Shown: positions 53,749-64,000 of the stretch, one piece after another
How the letters are laid out: every line of letters begins with the position of its first letter
Position numbering within the stretch: position 1 is the stretch's first letter
NCBI RefSeq assembly: GCF_019320115.1
Contig: NC_089591.1
Span: 63,356,111 to 63,420,110, forward strand
Reading direction: 5' to 3'
DNA from: Miscanthus floridulus
Lineage: Eukaryota; Streptophyta; Magnoliopsida; Poales; Poaceae
Length of the DNA stretch: 64,000 bases
Position numbers and translations under genes: made by a program
Notes under the pieces: model-generated
What the model saw: the letters and a program-made list of their open reading frames with translations, nothing else
What the model was told of the DNA's origin: nothing
The model's database searches: none

Positions 53749-54510
53749 ATGTCGTCGTCGTCGTCGATGGAGCACGACGAGCAGGTGTCGCCTCAGGTGT
53801 CCGAGGGCGGCTGCACCTGCAGCAGCAGCGGCTCCCTCAACGCGTCGTCGCCGAGCTCCAGCGACGACTCCGGCGGCGGTGGCAATGGCAAGCAGGGCAC
53901 GAAGAAGCGGCCGCGCAGGGACCTGAAGCATCCGACGTACCTCGGCGTGCGCATGCGGAGCTGGGGCAAGTGGGTGTCGGAGATCCGGGAGCCCCGCAAG
54001 AAGTCCCGGATCTGGCTCGGCACGTTCGCCGACCCGGAGTCGGCCGCGCGCGCGCACGACGCCGCCTCCGTCGCCATCAAGGGCCGCGCCGCGCACCTCA
54101 ACTTCCCCGAGCTGGCCCACCAGCTGCCCCGCGCCGCGTCCGCGGCGCCCAAGGACGTGCAGGCCGCCGCCACGCTCGCGGCGGCAGCTGTGGCGGCTGC
54201 TTCACCCGTCGTCCCGTCCTCCTGCGCCCACGGCCACGACAATGCCGACACCCAGACGGAGGAGCTGCCGCCGCCGCCAGAGCGGGCAATGCCGGAAGCA
54301 TGCGACACTGAGAACCAAGCTCACCTCGACCAGCTCGGTGGCGACGTTGACATTGGACTGGGCTGTACGTTCTTGGACGTGCCACACGCTCTTCTAGACT
54401 TCGGGTACATGTTGTCGCCGCTGCCGCTGCCGTCTTACTGTGGCTCGCCGTGGGATGACATCGCCGATGACCTCTGCTTCGAGGAGCCCTTGCTGCTTTG
54501 GGAACATTGA
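53749..54510 (+). CDS. DREB subgroup A-4-like AP2/ERF transcription factor (paralogue 2)
   Basis: Intronless, 253 residues. AP2 domain at about residues 64-121: [57 protein letters not shown]. The DREB-type Val14/Glu19 are kept, but the first Arg of the usual YRG element is Leu (codon CTC, 53941-53943). That position contacts DNA in the AtERF1 structure. The N-terminus is Ser-rich with a KKRPRR basic cluster; the acidic tail ends EEPLLLWEH, as in the neighbour. Same strand as and 3.6 kb from the first AP2 gene, so a local tandem duplicate is likely. Both genes have high GC content. Confidence 0.9.
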   Translation: MSSSSSMEHDEQVSPQVSEGGCTCSSSGSLNASSPSSSDDSGGGGNGKQGTKKRPRRDLKHPTYLGVRMRSWGKWVSEIREPRKKSRIWLGTFADPESAARAHDAASVAIKGRAAHLNFPELAHQLPRAASAAPKDVQAAATLAAAAVAAASPVVPSSCAHGHDNADTQTEELPPPPERAMPEACDTENQAHLDQLGGDVDIGLGCTFLDVPHALLDFGYMLSPLPLPSYCGSPWDDIADDLCFEEPLLLWEH

Positions 54511-55139
54511 CGTTCCAAGACTAGACAACTCCGTCCGTCCACGAGATTCTTTTGGTCTACACATTACCGTGTGCTAGCTAGCTAACCTTGTCGATCGTCG
54601 CTGTGATGCGTGCTAACAAATTTTGCAAAAGCACATGTAGTTACATTGAATCCATAGTTTCCAAATTTTGATTCCATTATAGGTCAATAAGACTCATGTC
54701 ACTTTGTATCATGTACAATAATACATGAGAAATGTTTTCTATCAGACACCCGAGGTGCACGAGGTTTCCATGAAGCAATGCTCTCAGCCGTCCATCTAGC
54801 ATACGACGACCGATTACATTCATCTTACTACACTGCTCAGTTGTTTATCTGGCATCCGATGGCCTATTACTTTCTTCGGCCCTGTTTTGAGATAAATTGT
54901 CCCAAACAGAGCCTTTTTCGAACAAAGTGAATCAACATCGAGATTATTGAAGGCGTGCGAGAATATATATGAACATGTCCAAATCAAGATTTCTGTAATT
55001 GTAGTAGTTGTTTCTCACTTACATGTCGTTCCAACAAAGCGCCTTGAAACACCGGTTCATGCAGCGAGTATAAACTACTAGTAGCACAGACTAATGATGA
55101 GCTAAAAATATGATATGCACACCCTGGTTTATTTGAATT
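54511..55139. other. 3' region of the second AP2 gene and intergenic
   Basis: No gene or element recognised; AT-rich up to the transposon end. Confidence 0.6.
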
Positions 55140-55368
55140 TTTTTAATTTTAACACTTTTTATAAACTAATTTTAAATCTAACACTATTTTTTTTAACTAA
55201 TACTTTTGGCCGCGCCTATTGTCATGGCGCGGCAAAATACCTGTGCCGCGCCATGCATGGTGGCGCGGCAGGAGGGTGACGTCGCGAAGACCGGGGCCGC
55301 TGACGTGGCAGGGTCTGCCGCGCCACCGATCTTGACGCGCCACGGCGCATGGCGCGGCAGGGTCAGAT
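55140..55368. repeat. left TIR, with repeated TGCCGCGCCA/TGGCGCGGCA motifs
   Basis: The AT-rich outer 65 bp are followed by a GC-rich part in which the 10-mer TGGCGCGGCA or its complement occurs five times (55225, 55244, 55261, 55316, 55350) in alternating orientation, able to form hairpins. Confidence 0.82.
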
Positions 55369-56114
55369 AAATATTGTCCGCGAGCCGCCCCTACCCCCGA
55401 GCCGCCCGCCCTGCCTCTGCCTGTCGCCCCTGCCCGAAGCGCCGCCGCGCCCGCAGCGCCTGCCGCCGCCGTGCCTGCACGCCGACCACCGCAGCTGCCC
55501 GCCCGCATGCCGCGCAGAGCCCCGCCGCCCGCCCGCCCACTCCGGCCGCGCCACGAACATCGGCGCGTCACGGCCGCCGGCCGCCCACCCGCTCATATCA
55601 AGGTAGGCTCTCTCGATTTCATGTTATTATGATTGTTATTTTAGTTAGGGTTTGTGATTTAGGACAGTTAGGTTAGTGAATTTGTTAGGATTTGTTAGTG
55701 ATTTAGAATTTGTTAGGATAGTGATTTAGAATTTGTTAGTGATTTAGGATAGTTAAGGTTTGGTTAGGTATTTAGGGTTTAGGGATTGATTTTCGGTTTA
55801 GGTTAGGTTGTTTTGGTTAGGTAGTTAGGGTTTAGGTTACTGTTAGTTAGGATTTTGGGTTTAGGGATTGATTGTCGGTACTTAGTAGTGCGTGATACGG
55901 CGATTTGGATGACTTGATGAAGTTTAATCAAATGCTTATTTTTCTAGTGAAGTTGTTTAATATGTCTATTAATGTTACTTTAAATATATACATGTGCTTT
56001 CATATTGTGTTCGTATTGCATAACAAGTAGTTTAAATTTTGCAATGCTACATAATGTTAATTTGAATATTGTTAATTTGAATACTCTAACCCTTTGTTTA
56101 TCAATTTGTAACAG

Positions 56115-58342
56115 GATGACCCCTCCCACACATCACCCGTTGTATCCCATTCTTGAGGTAGAGTACGACGACCAGCACCGAGCACACATCTTGAGTGACA
56201 CCGACACACAGGTGGCCTTGCCTACTTTGAGGCCCCGCACGCACACCAGGGCGCACCAGTGGGACGAGCGTTACGCACCGTATATACGGCGTGCTGGCTT
56301 CCTTGAGCTTGTCCGTGTTGTCAACTATGGTCTTCCGCCCCTTGACCCAGCACTACTTACTGCAGCTGTAGACATGTGCGAGTGCCTTCTTTATACGTAA
56401 ACTTTCTTATAACAAATTTGAGGCAACTAACAGTCGTTCTATTCTTATAACAGGTGGAGCCCTAAGATCCACACGTTCCACCTACCTTGCGGCGAGATGA
56501 CCTTGACCATGCAGGACGTGAAGGCCATCTTTGGTCTTCGGTTGGGGGGACTTCTAGTGACAGGGATAGTTGACTACGATCACTGGAGGGAGCTGGTGGC
56601 TTAGTTCATTGGCTTTCTTCCACCGGACGACGAGGCTTTCAAGAAAAATAAGTGAGCAATTCAAGCCTATTTCATACTTGTATTGCTTTTCTGCAGTCAT
56701 CGGGTCTCATTTTCTTTGGTCAATTTTAGGAAAACTTCTGGTGTTTTGTCCTCCTGGATCACAGAACGCTTTGATTACTTGGACCCACAGGCTGAGGAGG
56801 CTCAGATCGACAGGTTCGTTAGAGTGTGGCTTTGGCACTTTCTTGGTGCTTTCCTCTTCCTAGACGCCTCGGGCAACACCATCAGCTGGATCTTCCTTGA
56901 CATACTACGCCAGCCGTGGGAGAACATAGCGGCGTACAGCTGGGGCAGCGTAGTCCTGACATGGACGTATCGACAGTTGTGCGTTGCCTGCCGTCGCACC
57001 TGCCGTCACACCTCAGGGTATGCGAACCTTAGGGGGTGCTCCTACCTACTCCAGGTTTGGTGTTGGGAATGATGGCCCGTTGGAAGGCCTCTTAATATTG
57101 GTTTACCGGTAAGTACTTTGGTTCACTATATTATTTGAGGCAGTTACATATGATTAAACTATTAATTGCTATTTCATTATCGTGTTCAATGCAGCAATGG
57201 AACGGGCAGGATATACTCCCTACAGCTCTGTATATCTGGACGGAAGCAGAGTTAGTTAGAGGGAATGCGAGGAGCAAGTACAGGGAGTACACAGATGGTC
57301 TCGACGTCCTGACACAGCACCGGTTACGCTCTCTTTAATATCATACATATATCTTATTCGATGTACACTATATCACAACCTAACTCAATTACGAAATGTT
57401 CAGGTGCATTGGTGTCCTTAGGATGCTCCAGAGCTCGAGTACTATCTGAGTCCTGTCACTAGGGATGAGGCAGACGAGTATCACTGCCATGTCCCTCTTA
57501 TTTTCTTCCACGTGGTCGAGATTCACTTGCTCATCAGGGTCTGCAGACAGTTTGGTATTAAGTATGTGTACTAAAATTATCCAACCGTGTTTTTTTTACG
57601 CAGGCGACACAATTTTCAAGGATGTCCAACGAAGCAGCGTTCCGGTTACACGAGTCTAGAGGGCAGGGGCCAGACGTTCTCGAGGCTTTTATGGAGGTAA
57701 ACATAAACTTGTCAGTTCCGAAATTATTCTTTAGTGTATATGCGTTTGGAAAATGCACTAACTTTAACGTCTATTTATGCAGAAGGTGAAGAAGAGCTGC
57801 AGGAAGCTAGCTCAGAAGCTGAACTGCATGGACACTTCTTATGTGGAACCGCCACTCCCGGCGCGGTCGGGTGGTATGTCTTCAGCCTCTTTGAGGACAC
57901 CAGCCGACTCTTCTCAGCCGGTGATAGGTGCCACTTCCGTGGTGCATACACCACCACATCATAGCGCTGGGAAGGACCCTGCAACCGAGGACGACGAGGG
58001 CGACGATGACGACGACGACGACCCCCTGGGCTTCCGCAGACAGCACGACCAGTGGGACGATTAGCCGCAGGACGAGATCGGCATGTCTCAGCTAGGTGGT
58101 GCCCCGCTTGGTTCCCAAGGAGCCTCACAGGTACTAACAAAGGTAGTTTCTTTAAATACGTAGGCTCCATGAACTAACGATCATAAAGATTATAAGTAAT
58201 CGTGCGTATCATATACTTGCAGGGTACGAGCCGTACGCACCAGCGACGCGACCATACCGACGTTTGCTACACTCCCAATGTGTTGCCAATAGATCCGAAG
58301 AGACAGAGACGTCCGAGGGATTCTTACACTCCTGGGTCTTAG
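56115..58342 (+). pseudogene. plant mobile domain (PMD, aminotransferase-like/MAIN-type) gene, broken
   Basis: PMD proteins are plant-specific, found both as host genes (MAIN/MAIL1) and inside transposons; their biochemical role is unclear. A GC-rich leader ends at a donor (55602/gtaggc). Exon 1 from 56115 carries the ATG (56116) and WDERYAPYIRRAGFLELVRV. Exon 2 (56454-56651) has WSPKIHTFHLPCGEMTLTMQ and AIFGLRLGG. Exon 3 (56730-57108) has WITERFDYLDP and WLWHFLGAFLFLD. Later exons (57195 on) have ARSKYREYTDGLDVLTQHR and DEADEYHCHVPLIFF. The last exon ends RPRDSYTPGS and a stop at 58340-58342. In-frame TAG codons sit at 56602-56604 (after WRELVA) and 57419-57421, so it is not intact. Confidence 0.78.
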
Positions 58343-58529
58343 TTTGTTAGGTCGAACGAATATTGCCGTTCGAAATTTGCAGGCTTAGTTGGTTATGTTA
58401 TGTCGAACTTATGTCAAACCAATGAAAATTTTATGTGGCAGCTTGTCAACTTGCGCACGGACTACATTTATTTGCTTCATATTCATTTCAATGCATCGCG
58501 GCAGCACTGCCGACGAGATTAAGTAGCAA

Positions 58530-58743
58530 CTAGTTCGGGAACCAACAGTCCCGGCGTACCTCGACGCCAATGGCCGGCGTCTTGACTCCGATCCTTCCGA
58601 GCTTGGTCATCGCCGCCACGAAATCGCCGAAGAAGGCACCGTGGTTAGACGTGCAGTAGTCGATCGTGCTGCGCGACCCCATATCGGACTAGAGCACTTG
58701 GTCGGAGCCCACCAGGAAGGGGTCGAGGAAGCCGGGGTCCATG
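58530..58743 (-). pseudogene. captured class III peroxidase C-terminal fragment
   Basis: On the minus strand one frame reads PGFLDPFLVGSDQVL, stop, SDMGSRSTIDY, GAFFGDFVAAMTKLGRIGVK and RRDCWFPN, then TAG at 58532-58530. This is the end of a secretory class III plant peroxidase, including the last conserved Cys. The catalytic and haem-binding parts are absent. One in-frame TAG at 58691-58689. Its position just inside the right TIR is what a Pack-MULE gene capture looks like. Confidence 0.75.
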
Positions 58744-58811
58744 GTCCATGATCGCGTCACTGCCGATCCTCAACCCAAAGCGGCCGATCTTCTGTCTGCG
58801 TCTAGGTCCTG

Positions 58812-59048
58812 CCGCGCCATGCGCCGTGGCGCGTCAGTGCCACGCCAAGATCGGTGGCGCGGCAGACCATGCCACGTCACCGGTCAGCGGCTCCAGTCTT
58901 CGCCACGTCACCCTCCTGCCGCGCCACCATGCATGGCGCGGCACAGGCATTTCGCCGCGCCATGACAATAGGCGCGGCCAAAAGTGTGTAGTTAAAAAAA
59001 TAGTGTTAGATTTAAAATTAGTTTACAAAAAGTGTTAAAAAAAAATCA
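58812..59048. repeat. right TIR
   Basis: Inverted copy of 55140-55368 with a few small indels (for example an extra ccggtgacgtg-type insertion near 58880). The GC-rich 10-mers are conserved. Confidence 0.82.
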
Positions 59049-61029
59049 TTTACAGTGGACGCATTCATGCAACGCACTATGCATATATTCTAGAACGAAG
59101 AACTAAAGCGAACTACCGTTGTCTCTTGTTGTCTCGAGCCGTTCTAGCCATTCCAAATAAACCTCCAAAAGATCATAGCAAACGTAACTAGCCATCCCTG
59201 GAGATTAGCCATTACTTATGTCCAACTGTCCAAGTGTAGTTAGTGGCACAAGGTTTAGTGTCAATTAGTATTAGTATTGCATGGTAGGTAATTAAGGCCG
59301 CTATGCATGTGGCGGCAGCATGCATATTGCCTACCTCAGCAAAAGCAGCCGCATGCTTATCTTCTACACGGCAACGTACGTAGTCCGGTTAGGGATGACC
59401 AATGGAGCCATATATGCCATTTCGCTTCGAGGTTAGTTGAGTGTTCAGTCGCGTCCAAAGCGCATGCATGCATTTCGATCGATCGGTTAGTTAATTTTCA
59501 ACGGTTACGTCGATTAAAGAATGAACGGGTCGGCATGACATGGCCGCCAATGGCGTCTCTTGTGCAATAGTCCGGGAGCATGCATGTGAGCTCCGGCGGC
59601 CGGATCAAGTTTTCCAATGCGTGCTTGGAGCTAGCCTGGGGCCATGCATCACTCATATGCATGCTTTGCTAATTGTTGCTAGTAGGGCAGGGTTTAGAGC
59701 TGTTGTTTAGTGTTCATTATCTGTCTGTCAATTGAAGTGCCGTCTTGTACTGACCTGCATGTAGCGCACGCCATGGCAGTGGCGTCTTCTGTGCTGCGTC
59801 ATGTGGGGCATATTATTGCTTGGTTCAACTTGCTTAGTGTTGTACTACGTCCTAATTTGGTAAATATATTATTGGGCAAAAACTGACCTTGCAACCCCTT
59901 TTTTTACGGGCATGTGATGAGCTGATGACCTGATGGGACATTTCAACTGACCATTCGAGAAAACAAATCAACAAAGCATGTGTTCTGCCTGCCCTATGGA
60001 AAACGAGCTGTTCCGCTGTGGGATATACTGTTTCAACGTAAATTCAGAAACTTCTAACCATAATTTGTGCATCGGACCTGCCAGGATTAATTGAAGACTT
60101 GTAGAAGAAGTAGCTAGGATTGCTATTAAAAGAGTGCAAGTTTGTGCCAAGTTGGGGACCTGTAGTGGGGACTGGGGCAAGTGCTTTTCAGGCATGGAGT
60201 AATTAAGGGGTAAGTTCCTTCAATTAATTTTATGACTTCCTGTTCGCAAAATTGTTGACTTGTTGTGGAAGGAAAAGTGACAGCGAGTACACAGTCAACA
60301 GCAAAGCAAACCAGGGGAACACTTTACCTTCTAGAATTGAAAGATTTATATATGCATGGGCTGTTGCCGCGTCAGTATCTGTTCAAAAGATTTCATGCTT
60401 TTGAGCCCATTAGCTAAAGAACAATCAAGTGGGATTGAAACAGCACCATAAGCCAAATGCAAGATAGAGAAAGGGCCACGAGATAAAACAACACGATTAG
60501 CTTTCTGCTTCCTCGTACCACAGACTCGGTTCATCATCCGTTTTTGTCCTAATAAAAATGCAACTTCTGATTGCAAATATAAGTCCATCTACGTTAATCT
60601 CGAGTCAATGTTTTTAACTTTGACTATAAATATCTAAATATCAAGGTGGCTTTACAACATAATCTTGTGTCACTAGAATAATTTTGAAGAATATTTTCAT
60701 AATAGATACATCTTTCTATATAAGATAAGCTATTTTTATAGATATTGTTAGTCAAAGTCTCATTTTCTAGGGGCTTGTTCGCTTCTGATGGAAAGATGGC
60801 TGCGACTGCGGCTGTGGCTAAAAGCTGCACACGCATATGGCACACTGTGCAGCCGCAGCTGCAGCCACTGTGGCAGATTTGAACAGCTCTGGCGGACATC
60901 GACGCTTCCACTTCCTTGATGGCAGCATTTGTCGCTGAGCCTGCTGCCGCTAGAGTCGGTGGGGGCTGTTGCTGCCTCTGCCCGGCTCGCCACTGCTGGG
61001 ACCTAAGGCCTCCACAGGGGCTATGCCGG

Positions 61030-61156
61030 CTGTTTGGTTGGCTGGTTCGTATTGTTGCTGGTTCGTGAAGAAGTACTGCTGGCTGGTTTGTATGAGAGAA
61101 AAATACTATTTCGACTGAAAATTTACGTTTACGACAAGTCACGGCCAAACGAACAT
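61030..61156. repeat. MITE (CCTGTTCG-type)
   Basis: ctgtttggttggctggttcg ... cacggccaaacgaacat. Near-copy of 52973-53089, with a short internal duplication of the ggttcgt segment. Confidence 0.7.
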
Positions 61157-61880
61157 GAAACCCATCATCTCCACATGAAGCCCACCATCTCGGCTAAGAC
61201 GCCAGAATAGAGCCGTGAGGCCCTCATAGAAGAGAGAGCAGTGGCCAAGTGGAGGGATTAGTGGCTAAGGTTCTCACCCTCTGTTTGTATAGAGCTAGTA
61301 GCGGGCTAGAATGGGCCACATGAATATTAACAGACTTGGTCTCATTTTCACTACCAAACCGAGACAGCGTCGATAATGATTTGCCCTACTGGTTCATGTT
61401 CCAAACCGGTAAAACTATCACAATCGATTTTTAACAAACTAACGGTAAAAATGTTGTTGTGAAAATGTTTTTTTAGTAGTGTACGTGCAAGCATAATCGT
61501 TACATGTATTTTGCCAAACATGTATGTTTCCCAACACTTTCGCACAAGTTCATTAACTCTCGCAAGCTGCATCGATCGATCTGTTACCTCAAGCTCCAAA
61601 TAAATCAGAGAAACATGCGCACTTAAGGTAAGATGGCATACTATTCTTTCGATATTTGTTGATAATTGACGCTGAATCAAGCACACACAGGTACCGTACG
61701 TCCTTCATGATTGGTCATTGAGCGATTCAAGCAATGTTGCTTGCAAGAATCCTGGGAGCAAATGCACTAGGCAAACTTATTGAGCACGCGACAAATTAGG
61801 ATGGTATTGAAGAACACTATTACGTACAGAAGACCAACCGAGGATCATTAAACATGCTGTCGCTCATGGGGGTGGATCTA

Positions 61881-61897
61881 GGGGGGGGGGGGGGGGG
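61881..61897. repeat. homopolymer of 17 G
   Basis: Uninterrupted G run followed by ctccagccccc. Length in an assembly is uncertain for such runs. Confidence 0.85.
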
Positions 61898-61943
61898 CTC
61901 CAGCCCCCTATAACTGGTGCATCAATGGAAATATGGGGAGGGT

Positions 61944-62087
61944 GAGGAAGAAGAAAAGGTGGAGAAAAAAAGAAAAATGGAAAGAGAGAAAGAAGAAGAG
62001 ACCATCCTTCATTCAATCATGTTCTGTGAGGAAGAAGAAGAGGTGGAGAAAAAAAAATAAAGAGAGAGAAAGAAGAAGAGACCATCC
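61944..62087. repeat. GA-rich tandem duplication, about 80-84-bp period
   Basis: gaggaagaagaaaaggtggag ... agaagaagagaccatcc is followed by a second copy gaggaagaagaagaggtggag ... agaagaagagaccatcc. Confidence 0.85.
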
Positions 62088-62979
62088 TATTCTGTATCCG
62101 TCACTGCTCATAACAGCTATCTGTAGCTCTCTTATTACAATAGCTTGCAGCTACAACATTAAACAGAGTGTTTGTGTGTGGCAGTACACGCTGACACGCA
62201 TCACTGAAGGGCGATGCAGCCGCACAGGGGGTTTGATCGCCATCGCGGAACGGGGACGGGAGCAGTGGTGGCCGGCGCCCTGTCCGGCTGGCCGAGCGCA
62301 GGAGGCATCACGGCCCGATCGGAATCGTACCCGCGCTCTGAATGATCGCGTGACACTCGTACCTGCAGTGGTACCTAGGAGTCCCAACGAAAGAAATTAC
62401 TAATTTCTATAATATAGGATATCGTAAAAAAAAAGGTATTATTTTTTAACATATGGTTTTTATGAGTAATAATTATTTTCTCTTTCTCTTTTTCAACTCT
62501 ATTTTCTTTCTTTAATAGGAGTGTGACACGAGCCCCTAAAAACTAGTGGTTTCTCTTTAATGACGATTTTTTGATTTCTCAGTGCATTGGGTCAAGAGAA
62601 GACCTGATTTCTTCCTGAGGAAACCATTTCTAAGATTTTTGCTCTCTTTTTTCATTAATTACGTTGTCATGTCAACGTTTTACCTACGTGATAAGTCATT
62701 TAATAAAAATAGAAATCATCATCAGTACATCATTATGACTGCCCTTAGTCGCCGCTAGCGCTTAACAGTTTGTGAACTCGGCAATCATTGTGGTACGGCC
62801 ACAGCGCCGCCGTAGGTGCATGATTGGCCGGTGTCCGTGCTCGTAGAGAGGGCAGCTCACAGCTGGGAGGAGGTGGTTGTGGGCTACGCTACGCGCTACT
62901 CCGGCGATCAGTCGATCGATTAGCTGCTAGCAGTTCGGCAGTAGCAGACTGAGAGGTGCAAGTGGCAGTACGTCGCTTA

Positions 62980-63221
62980 GCCCTTGTTTAGTTCTGCTCC
63001 AATATCTCAAAAAGTGCTACAGTATCTGTCACATCGAATGTTTATGGCCTGTGCATGGAGTATTAAATGTAGACGAAAAAAAACTAATTACACAGTTTGA
63101 TGAGAAATTACGAGACGAACGTTTTGAGCCTAATTAATCTATATTTGAATACTATTTGCCAAATAAAAACGAACGTGCTACCGTAATCCCAAATTCCAAC
63201 ATTCTGGAACTAAACAAGGGC
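62980..63221. mobile_element. Tourist-like MITE (242 bp) with TTA target duplication
   Basis: gcccttgtttagttc at the left and gaactaaacaagggc at the right are perfect inverted repeats. TTA lies at 62977-62979 and 63222-63224. Confidence 0.85.
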
Positions 63222-63278
63222 TTACAGCCAGCCGAGTACTTTCGTTCTGTGAGAAAGGCTATTCATTGCTGGTGCCGA

Positions 63279-63514
63279 AAGGGATGAAAACGGATCGGAT
63301 ACGGATGGGTTTTCATATTTCTGTCTGGATTTGAATTCGAATATGGATAGTGTCAGCTATGTCGGATAGGATACGATTGGATATCGACATCATAAATATG
63401 GGATTTGAGTATTCGAATACGGATACGGTATCGGATGTTGGATATTCGGACTCGAATACGGACAGATCTCAACCCCTTTAAACGGATTCGGTTTCGAATA
63501 CGGTTTCATCCCTA
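63279..63514. repeat. MITE with AGGGATGAAA ends
   Basis: Left agggatgaaaacggatcggat faces right aatacggtttcatccct. The interior is rich in gaatacggat-type repeats. About 236 bp; no clear target duplication. Confidence 0.65.
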
Positions 63515-64000
63515 GCGCTGATGCTGGCCTCTCTTGTTCGCCGTTCGGCAAGGGTAGGTTCATGGCTTTCTGCCGTTCGTCTCGCCGGATTCCCATTTCC
63601 AACGCTACAATAGCCTAGCTAGCCCGTCTGTGCTGCTGCCGGAATCGATCGCCATCTTCTCACTGATCGAGGGCTCGAGGTGGTGCGTGGCCGGCCGGCG
63701 GCCGCTACCCCCTACCATGCTCAGTTCATGTCACTGCAGTCTCGAGTAATGTTGAGCAGTGAGCACCGAAAATGGTCATGTCGCCGGAGTCCTTCTGCGA
63801 CAGTGACAGTGTCTCTCTGCACTGCAGCGAGAGCGTTGTCCAGCCGCCCAGCACAAGCGCACAACCTACGTACCCCCAATTGCTTTGCAGTTTTCTGAAG
63901 GCCCAGGAACCTGGCGAAGTTGCTGGCCCGCGCCTGGTTTGGGCCCGTCCGGGCGGCGGCGACGACGGGCGCCGGCCGGCTTGTTCGTCACTCCGGATCC

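Larger units (their letters stand above)
55140..59048. mobile_element. long-TIR DNA transposon (MULE-like) carrying a plant-mobile-domain gene and a peroxidase fragment
   Basis: The left end (55140-55368) reappears inverted at 58812-59048 over about 230 bp with roughly 90% similarity by eye. Shared blocks include aacactttttNtaaactaat, aaatctaacactatttttt, cttttggccgcgcctattgt and tgccgcgccatgcatggtgg. TIRs this long are typical of Mutator-like elements. The interior has no recognisable transposase but holds a multi-exon PMD gene (plus) and a class III peroxidase C-terminal fragment (minus). A 9-bp target duplication could not be fixed because both outer edges are A/T runs. Confidence 0.82.
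59049..64000. other. intergenic region, 5 kb
   Basis: No supportable gene. Contains MITEs (61030-61156, 62980-63221, 63279-63514), a 17-base G run, a GA-rich duplication (61944-62087), and AT-rich sequence near 60600-60770 that may be another worn MITE (..tttttaactttgact.. facing ..tagtcaaagt..). Open frames at 61933-62403 and 63680-63898 resemble nothing known. Confidence 0.6.

Noticed and set aside
55349..55676. GC-rich Arg/Pro-rich open frames at the left end of the PMD transposon
   Set aside because: Low-complexity composition, ends at the leader-intron donor; more likely 5' UTR of the PMD gene.
55130..59060. Target duplication of the MULE-like element (gtttattt versus catttacag)
   Set aside because: The flanks do not match over 8-9 bp, and the A/T-rich edges allow several alignments; left unresolved.

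Overview
The window is nuclear DNA from a grass, most likely a panicoid such as sorghum, sugarcane or Miscanthus. This follows from intron-containing plant genes, GC-rich monocot coding sequence, DREB and MYB transcription factors, and a dense load of Tat-type Ty3, Copia, TRIM, LINE, MULE and Tourist-like elements. There are no bacterial or viral genome features and no CRISPR array. All calls come from reading the sequence by eye; no alignment was run.

Layout. 1-15711 is a decayed Tat-lineage Ty3/Gypsy retrotransposon whose 5' LTR is cut by the window edge. It has sense gag-pol with a second (archaeal-type) RNase H, a long spacer with minisatellites, and an antisense gypsy-type transposon domain gene with its own TATA box. 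It sits inside a minus-strand asparaginase gene (five exons, 16014-18179; later exons lie off the left edge). Divergent from that gene is a small two-exon gene for a 100-aa hydrophobic protein (18435-18838). Next comes a DUO1-like R2R3-MYB gene (19518-21215) with a frameshifting 19-bp insertion in its last exon, then an orphan first exon of a CNOT9/RCD1-like gene (24947-25096).

26573-33681 is a head-to-tail triple array of a Copia deletion derivative (LTR-int-LTR-int-LTR-int-LTR, exact 2276-bp period) bounded by one 5-bp target duplication. 34756-38991 is a truncated, frameshifted DnaJ/HSP40 gene. Its third intron holds a 285-bp TRIM/SMART-like LTR element and MITEs, and its 3' side gives way to two head-to-head Copia fragments (about 39060-41735). 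41.8-49.1 kb is gene-poor. Two DREB A-4-type AP2 genes (49165-50115 and 53749-54510) form a tandem pair. 55140-59048 is a long-TIR DNA transposon (MULE-like) carrying a plant-mobile-domain gene and a captured class III peroxidase fragment. 59-64 kb is intergenic with MITEs.

How the parts relate: the plausible host genes are the asparaginase (if its split by the retroelement is tolerated as intron sequence), the small divergent gene, the MYB (altered) and the two DREB factors. The DnaJ and CNOT9-like loci look like relics. Most of the window is transposon sequence of different ages, the youngest by sequence identity being the Copia triple array.
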